From Euptelea pleiosperma (Eukaryota > Streptophyta > Magnoliopsida > Ranunculales > Eupteleaceae), in NCBI GenBank assembly GCA_035048495.1, contig CM068553.1, forward strand, positions 18,663,190-18,727,189: a stretch of 64,000 nucleotides of DNA. The letters are read 5' to 3'. Under the pieces are notes generated by a model. That model saw only the letters and a program-made list of their open reading frames with translations. It did no database searches and had not been told where the DNA came from. Numbering within the stretch: position 1 is the stretch's first letter; every line of letters starts with the position of its first letter. Shown here in pieces: positions 13,243 through 25,000 of this stretch. A program made the position numbers and the translations under genes.

Positions 13243-13248
13243 AATAAA
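13243..13248 (+). terminator. Polyadenylation signal of the aldo-keto reductase gene
   Basis: AATAAA about 100 bp after the TGA at 13141-13143, following a T-rich stretch. Confidence 0.65.
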
Positions 13249-13567
13249 AAGGGGTGCATGAGAAGTACTGAAAACCTATTTAATGATCCTGAGACTCACT
13301 CCAGTGACTCAGAAGTAGGGCGTTTGGTGTGTCTTAATTGTTGCTTTATACCTCAACATTATTATGGACTTCTATTTGATACCCAAACCAATTAATCTCT
13401 GGGCCCATTACTTGGTCAGCATCTGATAATGATCAGTGGTGATCATCACCTCTTTTATTTAGATCATTCTGATGATAGTAAGGTGGTAGCCACAGTACTC
13501 TCTCTCTCTCTTCTCAGGAATTCCTCTTATTAATTAGCACAATTACAACGCATGCGCATGCATGTGG

Positions 13568-13929
13568 GGTGTGACTCAGTCTGGCATTTTGGCCCGCGGC
13601 CCGGCTGGGGTCAGGACAGCCCAGCCTGTTGTCGTAATGGGCCGGGCCCATCCCCTTGAGACTCTGCCCGATGAGCCTGGCCCATTATCCCGGCCCGACA
13701 AGCCCATCCCAACTGGCTCGGCCTGTCCAGCTCGATTTGGTCACCAACACACACCCTTATTTTTATTTTTTATTTTTAAATTGCACTTGGGATAATTTGG
13801 CCAGCTCCGGTCTGACAAGCCCGGGCCCGGAAGTTGGCTCAACCCCGGCCTGGCCCCCACATCGGGTCGGGCTGGGTGCATATGGGTCAGTCCGACCCGC
13901 CTGGCCAAAATGCCGCCCTGAGGTGTGAC
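13568..13929. mobile_element. GC-rich hAT-type MITE, copy 2 (with target duplication)
   Basis: The element is 13576-13921. Inverted repeat GGCATTTTGGCC / GGCCAAAATGCC is perfect, the ends read TCAG...CTGA, and the flanking 8 bp ggtgtgac at 13568-13575 and 13922-13929 are identical. It is related to the copy at 10521-10785 and lies between the aldo-keto reductase and GDSL genes. Confidence 0.85.
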
Positions 13930-14203
13930 CCACTAGAAGAGTCTCACCATCCATTAGATCTACTAGGCGGGTAACCTAGATGTAATGTTGTCCAGCTTTT
14001 TGGGTTGGGTAAAACCCCAAGACCTTCAAAGATAATCGGGTCATTTACAACAATCACTACTGCCCCCGCGCACGTTAGCATATCGTAGGCATTTTAGATG
14101 GTGATCAATTTGTCTGGGGCGTGAATTGAATGCTGTGTGCATGCGTACGTGAACAAAACATATAAAAAAGAGGATAAGGGAAAACATAGAGGTTTCGAAG
14201 GTA
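13930..14203. promoter_or_regulatory. Upstream region of the GDSL gene
   Basis: Short intergenic stretch between the hAT-type MITE and the proximal promoter. No gene is seen. Confidence 0.4.
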
Positions 14204-14209
14204 CACGTG
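14204..14209. promoter_or_regulatory. G-box (CACGTG) upstream of the GDSL gene
   Basis: CACGTG lies about 65 bp upstream of the TATA box. In plants this core is bound by bZIP and bHLH factors; any role here is inference. Confidence 0.4.
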
Positions 14210-14271
14210 GTGCAACTATATTGGTGTTGGACGATTTGTATGTCCAACATAGTTGGACACTACAATTATCC

Positions 14272-14279
14272 TATATAAG
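14272..14279 (+). promoter_or_regulatory. Putative TATA box of the GDSL gene
   Basis: TATATAAG lies 49 bp before the ATG at 14328. With a start some 30 bp downstream the leader would be very short. Confidence 0.6.
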
Positions 14280-14327
14280 AGGGACGTAGTAGAGGAAGGT
14301 TGCAAAGAGAGGAAAAAAAAGAAGTAA

Positions 14328-17300
14328 ATGGCTCTCTTCCTTCTGGCCTTCTTACTCCTCCTCAAACCCGGTGACTTGGCAGGAGCACCCGCCGTTTTTA
14401 TATTCGGCGACTCGCTCTCTGACTCAGGCAACAACAACTACATTCCTACACTCGCCAAATCCAACTACCCTCCTTATGGCATCGACTTCCCTCAAGGCCC
14501 GACTGGCCGTTTCTCTAACGGCAAGCTCGCCGTCGACCTCCTCGGTGTCTCTCTCTCTCTCTCTCTCTCTCTTTACACCCACCCACACACCACACCCACA
14601 CGGGCCACACTGACACACACACACACACACACACCCCGGTGTTTTGTCACATGAAATCTTGCCAGGAGGCACACTCTTGGGGCCCAATGACCCATGAATG
14701 TTAGGCCCAATACTTGGTCTACCTACAGACCAAAAACATGTGAGGTGAATTGAACTGCTTTTCATACCCATGTGCTCAAATCCAACCATGGTTGGAAATC
14801 TTGGGATTGGAGGCTGAATCGGTGGGCTCCGATCCTGATCCGGATCGGCTCATCTCGTAGCACAAGTATTTGTGCCCAACACCTCAGATTTCCTCATACA
14901 TTTTATGACAAATTCTAACGTGCGCATGGATGGTTATAGATTCTTTAAGTGCACCCACTAGCACAATTAACATTCACTCTGCCACTACAACTGCCTGCTA
15001 GCCTGCTACTAATAATAATTATTATTTGTGGCCATGGATAAAATAGCTGAACTACTGGGACTGCCTTACGCTCCACCATTCTCAGACCCATCAACAAGCG
15101 GTCAACAGATGTTCCGAGGCGTCAACTACGCATCGGCCACCGCAGGAATCCTCGACGAAACCGGCAAGCAATATGTACGTAATTTTCCTATAATTAATTA
15201 ATTGCACCATATTTCTATATACTAATTAATAATGTTAATTTTTGGATAATAATTTGAAAACCCATGCATATTTCAGATGGGTCCGATTCCGTTTAATAAG
15301 CAGATTGAAAACTTCCGACAGACGGTATCGGGGATTTATATGTTATTGGGTCAGAATACGACGGTATTATACGCGTATCTCTCCAAAGTTCTCATCATCG
15401 TCTCCATAGGGAGCCATGACTACTTGAGCAATTACTTAAGACCAGATATATATCCCACGAGTTCCCAATATACCCCTCTCGCCTTCAGCAATCTTCTTGT
15501 TCAACAAATTGCACAACAACTTGTGGTATATTTCTCTCTCTCTCTCTCTCTCTTTCATACTGAAAATCACAGGGACATATTAGTCATTCTTTCATATGTG
15601 AACACTTTGGTGTACATTAGCATGTTTCACTATTTTTTTTCAGGTTTAAATTTTAGTACTTGTCGGGAATATAGATAGTAATTACGGTCTATTAGCATAA
15701 GTTCCAAGACAGCCACATGCCATTTCAGTTCTCGACCATAGATCACAAGTACACGTGGATTTAGGTCAAAACCCTAACCCCAAATCAAACAGCGCTGTGG
15801 TCGGTCAACTACGAAACTTCAACAGGTTGGCCGTCCATCACCGTTGACCAACACACCCGAGTCTCATTTATATTCCAAAGTCCAAACAGTGTACTTATTT
15901 ATGGAATATTTATTGATGTATACTGAGAACTACGAAACCCTAACCCCAAATCAAACAGCTGTGGTCGGCCAACAACGGAACTCCAACAGGTTGGCCGTCC
16001 ATCACCGGCGACCAACACACCCGAGTCTCATTTATATTTCAAAGTGAGAAAAGCCCATTTATGGTTCTGATAGGCGTTATTACCTACTGTTTTTTTACAT
16101 GCACTACCGCCTGAAAATCATTTAATTACTCCTTAAAGGACCTATTCAATGTTGTACTTCACTACTACTTCTGCTCACTTAGTTTATTGGCCTCCGATGT
16201 TCTTGCGTGCCATGCATTGGCTGAATTCCAAGGCATTTGCTTGCCCAGCAGTATGCCCACTTGGGTCATGTTTAGTCCATGTTTCAAAGTCTCGGCTGAT
16301 CCTGTTCTGGATCGGGCCCACCGATCCTATCCAAAATGGATTGTCTCGCCCCCAAGATCAGTACTGTTTTCCAAAGAAGTCTCACTTTGTCCCGGGCGAG
16401 ATGCCCCATCCCGTTTTGGATCGGGTTCAGAGCCCACCAATCAGGCCTCTGATCCCAAGATTTCGAACAATGGTTGAGACTTGAGAGTGACGTGGTGCCA
16501 GTTTCAAAGATTCCATAGTAAAAGACCATCTTTCTCTTGCAAAGGAACGATGTAATGGTACTTGTAGTTTCATAAAGGATCTCATTGCTCTCAGTAGGAG
16601 AGAGAAAGTAAAATTAACACAAATACCTCTAAATGATATAGTCAACGGCAAGAGCACGCCCATGAGAGCAGGCAGATATAACTGGTTCTCGCTTGGAAAG
16701 TCTATTGTCTAGTCCGTGGATGTGGATCTAGACCAAGTCCCGGGTGACGAATACCACAATGGATGGATCAGAGAAACCGTGGCTCCGTGGGCAGTCGTGC
16801 AAAAGGAGAATCAAACACAGACCCTCGGGCAGTAGTAAAACTCCTTAGAGAAGACTACAGAGCGATCTCTTAGCTGATACCCCCGACTATAGTGGGTAGG
16901 ACCTGTGATTTAGTCTGCCACCGCCCACTGTTACGACGTAACGACACCTTTTAAACCTTGGGTGGGGAAATCAAGCTGTACATCCATTTCTATATACAAC
17001 GGACTCGGCTATCCAATAATAAGGGGCGGGTCGGGTCGGGTCTGATCCATTACTTGCATCTCCTATTAGTGTATGCTAGATTTTTCATTAAATCCTGATA
17101 ACTTACCCTTTAATTGTCTCCTATTGTAAAGACAATATACAACATGGGTGCAAGGAAATTTGTGGTTTATTCGCTAGGACCCATTGGTTGCACACCGAGT
17201 CAGCTAGTTGGGCAAAACTGTGCTGATAGGGTGAATCAGATGGTTGTTCTCTTCAATTCGGCTCTTCGATCGCTCATCATTGACCTCAATTTGCACTTGC

Positions 17301-18552
17301 CCGGAGCAAACCTTGCATATGCCGACGTATATGGTATCATCACCGACATTTTCATCGATCCCAGTCACTATGGTAAACTACTTTAATCTAGTATCTCACA
17401 CATGCTACTGTAACTTTTTTTCCTCACTAACTGGACCAGGGGGCAACATTTTCATACAACAATTTTGGCGTACCCACTTGGGAGATGAATCAATAGCTGA
17501 TTTTTGGTAGGATGATCTCCTCACCATATAGATCACCCCTACAAAAAAAAAAGTCAGAACATTCTAAAATTTCTAACCCCATCAAATGTGATTTTCAAGT
17601 TAACGATAAAAATGGACGGTCTATAATTCTTCAACTTGTAAACGGGTCTACGAATATCAGAATGATTTGAAATTTTGTGAGGATGATCTCCTCAACATAG
17701 AGACCATCCTCCCATGAAGTCATCCAATTCCAAAACTTCTAATTTATATATTGGGCGCACCAAGTTTTTGTTGTAAAAATGTTGTCCCCCGATCCTGACC
17801 CTATCCTTTTTATAAAACATAGTTGTTATATTTCATTAATGGTTTTCCATTTTTATCTTACAAACTGCAATTACAGTCTACAAGCTGTAGAACCCGAAGA
17901 ATGAGATTCACCACTACAATTGAGTTCACCTAGGCAAGCTCTTGTGATTAAAATCAACTAAAATCAGGTTGAATTTGATGGGGGTAAGAGACCTATGTAG
18001 GACCCACCAGCGGTGGATCCGATACCCTGTATGTATGCAATTTGTATGACTGTCAATGCAGTGTAATTACAGTCTAGAAGATAGAGACCTTAGATCATCC
18101 CTCATGCAAATATGATTTATCCAAGAACTAATCTGATCAACATCCATGTGCACCATACGACATTACTCATAAATAGTACATTTTTATATAATCAATTTGG
18201 TCGATTCTTGCGTGAGACCAATATGTTTAAAATGGAATTTAAGTCGCCAATTTTTTGGGGTCTCCTTGTTTCTTCAAGCTTGCTTGAGTGATCTGTTGTA
18301 TGGCACAGCTGATGGTTTCCAGAAACTGCAGGTTTCTCAGTTACAGGGCAAGGGTGTTGCGGAACCGAGAATGGACAGGTTAGGGGGAATTGCATTGCAG
18401 GGGCGATGCCTTGCGATAACAGGAACTCTTACATATTCTGGGACAGCCTTCATCCGACAGAGGCTGTCAATAGGGTTGTCGCACAAAGATCATTTGTGGG
18501 CCCACCTTCTGACATTTATCCCCTCAATATCCAGCAGCTTGCCTCCATGTGA
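14328..18552 (+). CDS. GDSL esterase/lipase, 5 exons
   Basis: A secreted SGNH-fold hydrolase acting on ester bonds of lipids or wall polymers. Exons 14328-14544, 15047-15174, 15277-15525, 17132-17372 and 18332-18552 give 1056 bp, 351 residues, normal for plant GDSL lipases. A hydrophobic signal peptide (MALFLLAFLLLL) precedes block I, GDSLSDSGNNN, with nucleophile Ser29. Block II is in RGVNYASATAGI (Gly97). Block III, normally GxND, reads GSHD, so the expected oxyanion-hole Asn is His162. Block V is complete in FWDSLHPTEAVNR (Asp316, His319), and GQGCCG is the usual cysteine motif. The last exon is joined so that HYG|FSV is kept in phase; the other frame across 18332-18552 is not the gene. 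Intron 1 begins at once with a (TC)n run. The gene is tail to tail with the LPA1-like gene. Confidence 0.94.
14549..14572. repeat. (TC)n microsatellite at the exon 1 donor
   Basis: A CT/TC run starts within 5 bp of the donor GT at 14545, followed near 14612-14634 by a (CA)n run. Length changes here lie immediately beside the splice site. Confidence 0.9.
14785..14860. repeat. Dispersed 'GATCGG' repeat, copy 2 (partial)
   Basis: 'gaaatcttgggattggaggc' followed by 'gtgggctccgatcctgatcc' matches the start of the copy at 12559. Only about 75 bp remain, inside intron 1 of the GDSL gene. Confidence 0.6.
15765..16047. repeat. Direct duplication of about 115 bp in GDSL intron 3
   Basis: Two diverged copies, about 15765-15882 and 15931-16047, share 'accctaaccccaaatcaaac', 'ggttggccgtccatcac' and 'ccgagtctcatttatatt'. 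They are separated by about 50 bp of unrelated sequence. I see no terminal structure that names an element. Confidence 0.8.
16278..16480. repeat. Dispersed 'GATCGG' repeat, copy 3 (inverted)
   Basis: The reverse complement matches the copy at 12559 along most of its length, including 'gaaatcttgggatcagaggc' and 'gacaaagtgagacttctttg'. It is in GDSL intron 3. Confidence 0.65.
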
Positions 18553-19067
18553 ATCCTTCCTGCACCACTGCACTTATTTATTGCTACTTATGGGATTATG
18601 TCTTAAAAGGGTGTCCAAAAGGAACACAAAGCTTGTAATACATTTTAAATATTTATCATGTTAATATCTCTAATCTAATATTCTTAAGGAAGATATATCA
18701 GTTGTTTACACACACACACAAAAAAAAGGAAGATATATCAGTTCAAAAAATGTTGTATTCATGAAATCTCGATCATTTATTGCTTTATATATATATTTCC
18801 ATTTTATCTTCTGTGGTTTTGTATTTTCTTTTGTGTTTTCAAGAATGTGCAGAAGAAGCCAATTTCCAGGTAGATTGTAAGCTCTGTGATGATTAATATG
18901 ACTTTCTCAGGCGTTCTAACACTATTTCAATTAAACGAAACCCAGACAAAGAAAATGTTTGTTTTTCTGGGATTAATTCGGTAAGCTTCAGATAAATGTT
19001 AAAATGTACAAGGTATTTATGACGTGGATCATACCTGTGGATGCTCAAGCTACAATCTGCTCTTCAC
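18553..19067. other. Shared 3' region between convergent GDSL and LPA1-like genes
   Basis: Only 515 bp separate the stop of the GDSL gene (18552, + strand) from the stop of the LPA1-like gene (19068, - strand). Both 3' UTRs must lie here. A short direct repeat 'ggaagatatatcagtt' occurs at about 18688 and 18728. Confidence 0.6.
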
Positions 19068-22000
19068 CTAGTTTGCATCCGGTTGCTTCCCGGGTTCAGT
19101 GGACACAGAAGAAATACCTCGCTCAATACACTGGAGCAGAAAGTACTAACATAAGATCTTCAAATAATAACAATAAATATATCTGTCCAATAGGCATGGA
19201 AACAAAAGAAAAGCCACCCTTAGGCTGCTGTGTGGGAGTTCCATGATATCTGGTAATAGTAAACAACAGCATAATGTTATACTACACCTAAACTTTTAAG
19301 CAATCAGCCATTCTGAAAGATTGCAAGGAAAGTGAATGGATTCTCTATGTAACACGCAATCATTTTCAATATATTGGCTATGTTCGGTTCTAAGTGTTAG
19401 ATGCAGTACTTTGAAAACTGAACCAAAGCTCTAATAGAAAAGTAGATTGTCTGGTCTTTCCAATTCAACAAGAAGTTAATCTGGGTAGACCCCATTCCTA
19501 TGATAAAGAGTTTATCTCTCCCACGAGAAAAAAGACGAGCCTTTCAACTTTCTTGCTGGTGAAAGCATAAATCCATTAAAATGTATTAGGCTCGGCTGGT
19601 TTGGGTAAAACTGTCCATTTGATCCATGTTGGAGTTGGCTGGACAGGCTGGCCATCTGGTTTGGTGTTTCAGAATATTGATTAGAAGCCAATTATACCTG
19701 AAGAAGATAGTTGTGCAGCCAATCCAGTGTTTGTGGGAATGTTGTTGCTGAAATATTGACAACAGTCAAACCCTGTTCCAAGAGGGAAATGGAAAAGTAA
19801 AAAATCAACAATAATGAAGCTCATTCTTTTCTTGTTCCTAATTAAAAACATTTAGCAAGTTGTGGCTTATCTCGTGCTTATGGATCCTTAATTGCAAAGA
19901 GAAACATAAGTGGAGCAGATGTATATATGTCAAATGTGAAAGAGATAATTTAACAAAATTAAATTTCTGACAAACTTATCTTAACGATACTAACATGATA
20001 TAAAAAATTTAGTATAACCTAATCTGTTCATAATTGTTTTCTATACTGAAAGTGTTAGTTACGAAGTTATTTATTAATTTTACTTAATTTGATCAATCAT
20101 TGACAACAAGAACATGAACATGATCAATCATTGACAACAAGAACATGAACACACTTTCATCAGTGAGATGTATTGGAAAATTAAAAGGGGAGAAAAAAGA
20201 AAGAATATTTTGTTTTATAACGAAAGAAGGGCATTAATATGGCAGTAGAGGACATTATCTACATTCAATGATCAACAAAGATTCACTAGATCAAAATGAA
20301 ATATGGCATGACACACCTTGTTGACCAGATTCTTCTCATCATGTTTCTCATAATGCTCTAGTTGACTCACAATCCCTATTTCCAAATCCTGATCCCGTTC
20401 AGTTAGAGGAGCTTAAGCGATCTCGTGTTACCATCAACTACCACACATTTTTGGGTACAACAGGATCATAATATCTTGTACGGTAGTTTAATCATCTCAA
20501 GAACATTCATGTATGTTACTAAGAGATCTGAGGCTCGAGCCTAATATTACAGATCCCAATAAAACAACATAACATATTTTCTCTCCTTTTTTCTTCACAG
20601 GTTGCTACATGTATGACTCATCAATTCAAATCAAGCAGCAGGAAAAGTTCGGTTCAATTCTAATACTTAACTTTCAGTCCCCAAAATGTAAATCTGGCCA
20701 GACTCAATCATATCCATGTTATTTTTAATGATTTTTTAACTACTAAGTACTAACAACGTTTAGATTGCCTTGACAAATGTGTAGATGTATAGCACTGTTA
20801 CTGCTCTACGCCAAAATAATGTGATATGTGACAGTTTTAAAAATACAAGCCCACAATAATCAGTTTAAAATGCTGCAATGATCGAGGGAAGATAATTAGA
20901 TAATGATATATATAAGTTAGAAGACCATGTAAAATCATTTAAAGGGTGTCTAAGACTCTAAACCATCAGTATTTTTTTAATTTACTACATCATTATCTTT
21001 ATTGGGTTTTAACTTTTTAGGAATTTTCTCTACATACCCAGAAATAAGTTATAGCCAAGATTCTAAAGTTGTATTCCTTATTCCTCTCTTACATCTCCTA
21101 TAGACCCTGAGAAACAATAGGACTAAGTGCCTTAAAAGAGTTAACCTATCTATAATAGACAAAGTGAGTGATGAAGCAGGTGGCATCAGAAATATTTATA
21201 TTTCACACCTCATAAACTCATAGTTGTTCTAAAGTTATACAAACTTTCTACTTGATTCAAATTTATGTTCTATGATATTTCATGACTGGCAGTCATGAAA
21301 TATCTAACACAAAAGATTGACATGCTTTTAGGGCATATTCTTTTGACTTAAAGACTAATGATGCATACAGGACAGGATGACCAGCCTGTTTGCACCCTTG
21401 AGGAATGCATGCATCGGATGCCCGAGTGCTCTAGTGCCAGAAAAGAGGCACTCGCCCTCCTTGTTCTTTTTTGCCCCATGTAAATTACCAAGACAGCCTC
21501 ACATGGGTTATGTGTCAAACAAGGAGGGGCGAGTGCCATCTTTTTGACACTTGCGCAACTGACGGACATTCCTCTTGTGCCCTTTAAGCTGAAAAAAACA
21601 GTCGTTCTGAGCATACCTGTGATTCAAACGAGCAAAGATAATCCTGAATCGTCTTTAAGTTGCTTATTAGCTTATCATGATCCTGCAAAACAGACCAAAA
21701 AGAAGATTAAATCATAACTGTTAACAGTATATTACCATAACTGGAAATCTCAAGCTTTAGCCTGTACTGCAGATCCCAAGCTTAGATAAAGAAAAAAGAG
21801 GAGGGTTGTGTCAAGTTGGCAGCCAGAGAACTTTTGTCAAATCCTTCTACATGAATCCTGATTTTTCGTCGTTTCAAGCTAGGGCAACAGGACTCGTCTA
21901 GCCGATCGCAAATAGTGGGATAAGGCTTTGTTGATTGATTGATTGACCGAATACTTTGGTTTAGGACATCAGAGATTCAGAATGTCCCACCTCTGGTAGA

Positions 22001-25000
22001 TCCAACTATGCCCAAAACATGTACATGCAGAGGGGTTGTAACCCACCATTTATGGGTCCTGCATCTTTTAGCTAGATGAACCTAACCAACTGATCTATTA
22101 CATCTTTTTATTGTCAAAAAAAATAAAAATAAAGATCAAGTCTAGATCAGATGGTTAGGAATAGGATCATCCCATTGAGAAATTTCTTACACCAAGGTCC
22201 CTGGGAAGTACCAGCACATGAAAGGGTGGGTTCCATGTCCAAATCCCTCTGCACATACACCTTGTTTACGGCACAGGTGAGTCTTGATTGAGCTTGGATG
22301 TATAGACAGCCGGCCACAAGTATTTCTAAATCAGAGTACAAGTGAACAAAATGAGCAATTGAAATTTATGGAAGAAAAATCCACTATACATCTCATAATA
22401 GGAAACTCCATGGGCTGGTTTAACTCGTTTAGTCAAAGCACCATTCCATGGGCTGCTTTGCAACTCATTTGCATTAAAGGTCACTAGTTTGTATATCATA
22501 GATGTCAAGCCAATGATGCCTTCTCCACTCAAATTTCAGATTAAATAACTAATGATCCGAGGGCATTTAAAGTCACATTGCACAGAGAATTCCTTATACA
22601 TCAAAACGTTTCTATTTACACCACTTTTTGCCAAGATTTTAAATTCTGATTTTGATGTATATTTCAGTCAACTTGGAAATGATAAATATTTCGATTAGTT
22701 TGGAAATATTGTATATTTTTTGGAAATGCGAAGATATTACAGAAATCCTGGAAAAATTGCAAATATATATTGAAATTTTATGAACGATAAAACAAGAATG
22801 AGAACACGTTCAAAATTCATCATACTAGAATAAACAACAATTTAAAAAGAGAAAAGCATGATTAATAGCATTTGCAACATATTGACACAGATATCCGAGA
22901 CCAAGACCAAGACCAAGACCAAGACGGAGGACGTCAGCTTTTTCCCAGAAAGGACGGATTCTGTGGAAGCTTCTACCTATGGCCATCTTCTAGGGAATAT
23001 GGAAAGAGAGGAACCAGCGTGCGTTCGAAGGAAGGAGTGAAGGAATGGAGGCTATCATCATAAATATAAAAGGGCTGTTGTTTCTTTGGTCTAAGCCCTA
23101 TATTGAATGTAAAGGGCTGTTTTTCGAGGACTTTGTGTTCCGATGGGATCTCCTTTGTCTTAAGGATGTAGGCTAGCTTGCTTGGGGCTGGCTATCTCAT
23201 CCTCCCTTGCTGCCCCTCTTGTATTCTCTCTTGCTTTTAATAAAGTCTATACTTATCGAAAAAAAAAAAGACTAAGAGTCAAATTATACATTTAAATAAT
23301 TCTTAATATTTTTTTTTTTTGTGTAAGCCAATAATTCTTCATAGTTAATACAATTAAATTATACATAAAATCAATCTATTAGAATATGCATATACTAATT
23401 GTAGAAAATTATATAGCAGGCTCCTCATTACATGTCTTGATTACGAGTTATTTATTCAATTCTACAAATTATTCAGAATTATTAATTCTTTTTCATGTTT
23501 TTTAATAGGGTCGGGCACCGTTGACAGATATCAAATGACAGGGACACAAACACAATGTAAGCCACGTGGCACACTGTTACAGGACTCTGACCGTACGGAT
23601 GTTTGTCCTATCCCATGGTGGATCTACAAACCAAAAAATCAGCCTGATTAGTGATTTATAAGTGTTGCATCTTTGGACCTCAAATACTGCTCAAATTCCC
23701 ACAGTTGAGATCAGCCCATGAAAATAAGTCCAATCCTAAGCCTATAAATCACTAATCAGGCTGATTTTTGATTTGTAGGTCCACCATGGGATAGGACAAA
23801 CATCCGTACGGTTAGAGTCCTGTAACAGTGTGCCACATGGCTTATATTGTGTCCCTGTCATTTTATCTGTCATTTGATATCTGTCAACGGAGCCCGACCC
23901 TTTTTAATATTTGGCAGAAACAAAAATATTTTGTGTAAATGGAAATATTCCAGTAATATTTCCTTTCGGCCTTGTGGAAATGCATGTCAAAGTTTAATAC
24001 CATGCTCTTCACTAAGTCAAATGGTTATACATTTCAAACTTTCTTTCCCATTTTCCTTCTTAATTCTAATATTTAGATAAGTAAAAGAATTAAAAATTGA
24101 TTAAATAGAGAGGTCCACTACTGAGTCAAGATGCCCAATAAGTGAGGCTGACTCATACACATGCTTTTAAACCTAGCTAAAGTTGTGAGGAAAAGTCAGT
24201 CTTTCTTACCAGATTCTACCTGCTAGAGATTCACCACTTCTACAATATAATCAAATTTATCCATTATTGATACAAAAGCATAACAGACATACTTCCATAT
24301 CCATCCTTCTCCATACATCAATCATGCAAGTGATGTTCAAACCATAGTTAGCAATTCGGAGTTCAGCAAAAGTACGGTATGGGAAAAATTCAAGTATAAA
24401 TCGGATTCGACATTTCGTAATTCATTTAAAAATTCGGCGGAAATTTCGGAGAACAGAAAAAATGCGGTACGGGTATAGTTTGATTATAATTCGGATTCTA
24501 TATTCTAAAATTTTAATATCACAGATAAAGTGCACCTATTTAATATTTTGTAATGAACTTCCAATCTATACAAGTAACAATCATAACCAACTCAACATTC
24601 ATACATATAAAGTACATGATGTATCCAATGAAAAATGAAATCTATCCATTCACACAAAAAGCTCAAATGCAAAAATTTATTAGCCTTGTTCTTATTATTC
24701 ATCGCAACCTATTCAATAGAGAGTCAATTGTTTACTGTTAGTTTTCTACAACCTGTGACTATGGAGTCCAGAAATATTTGATCCCAATAGTGTGCTAGCA
24801 AGTGCTAAGAATTCCGTTGTAATTCTGAATGACACAAAGCCACCCACCCCCTCCCCTAAACTTCCAAATTTTGGGTGGGTTTTCTATTTTTAGTATCTGT
24901 AATTGACAAGATATTATTATTTGTGTAAAATATGCAGACTAAATTATAGCCCACTACATCGTTGATTCAAATAATTAACTTAACATTAAAGAGGAAACAA

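Noticed and set aside
16690..16970. A SINE with tRNA-like B box on the minus strand
   Set aside because: Only a loose match to a B-box ('gtttgattctcc' on the minus strand) without an A box, tail or target duplication.
18197..18664. A long plus-strand frame over the last GDSL exon
   Set aside because: It is a different frame from the GDSL protein. The true frame, entered at 18332, gives GCCG, FWDSLHPTEAVNR and a stop at 18552.
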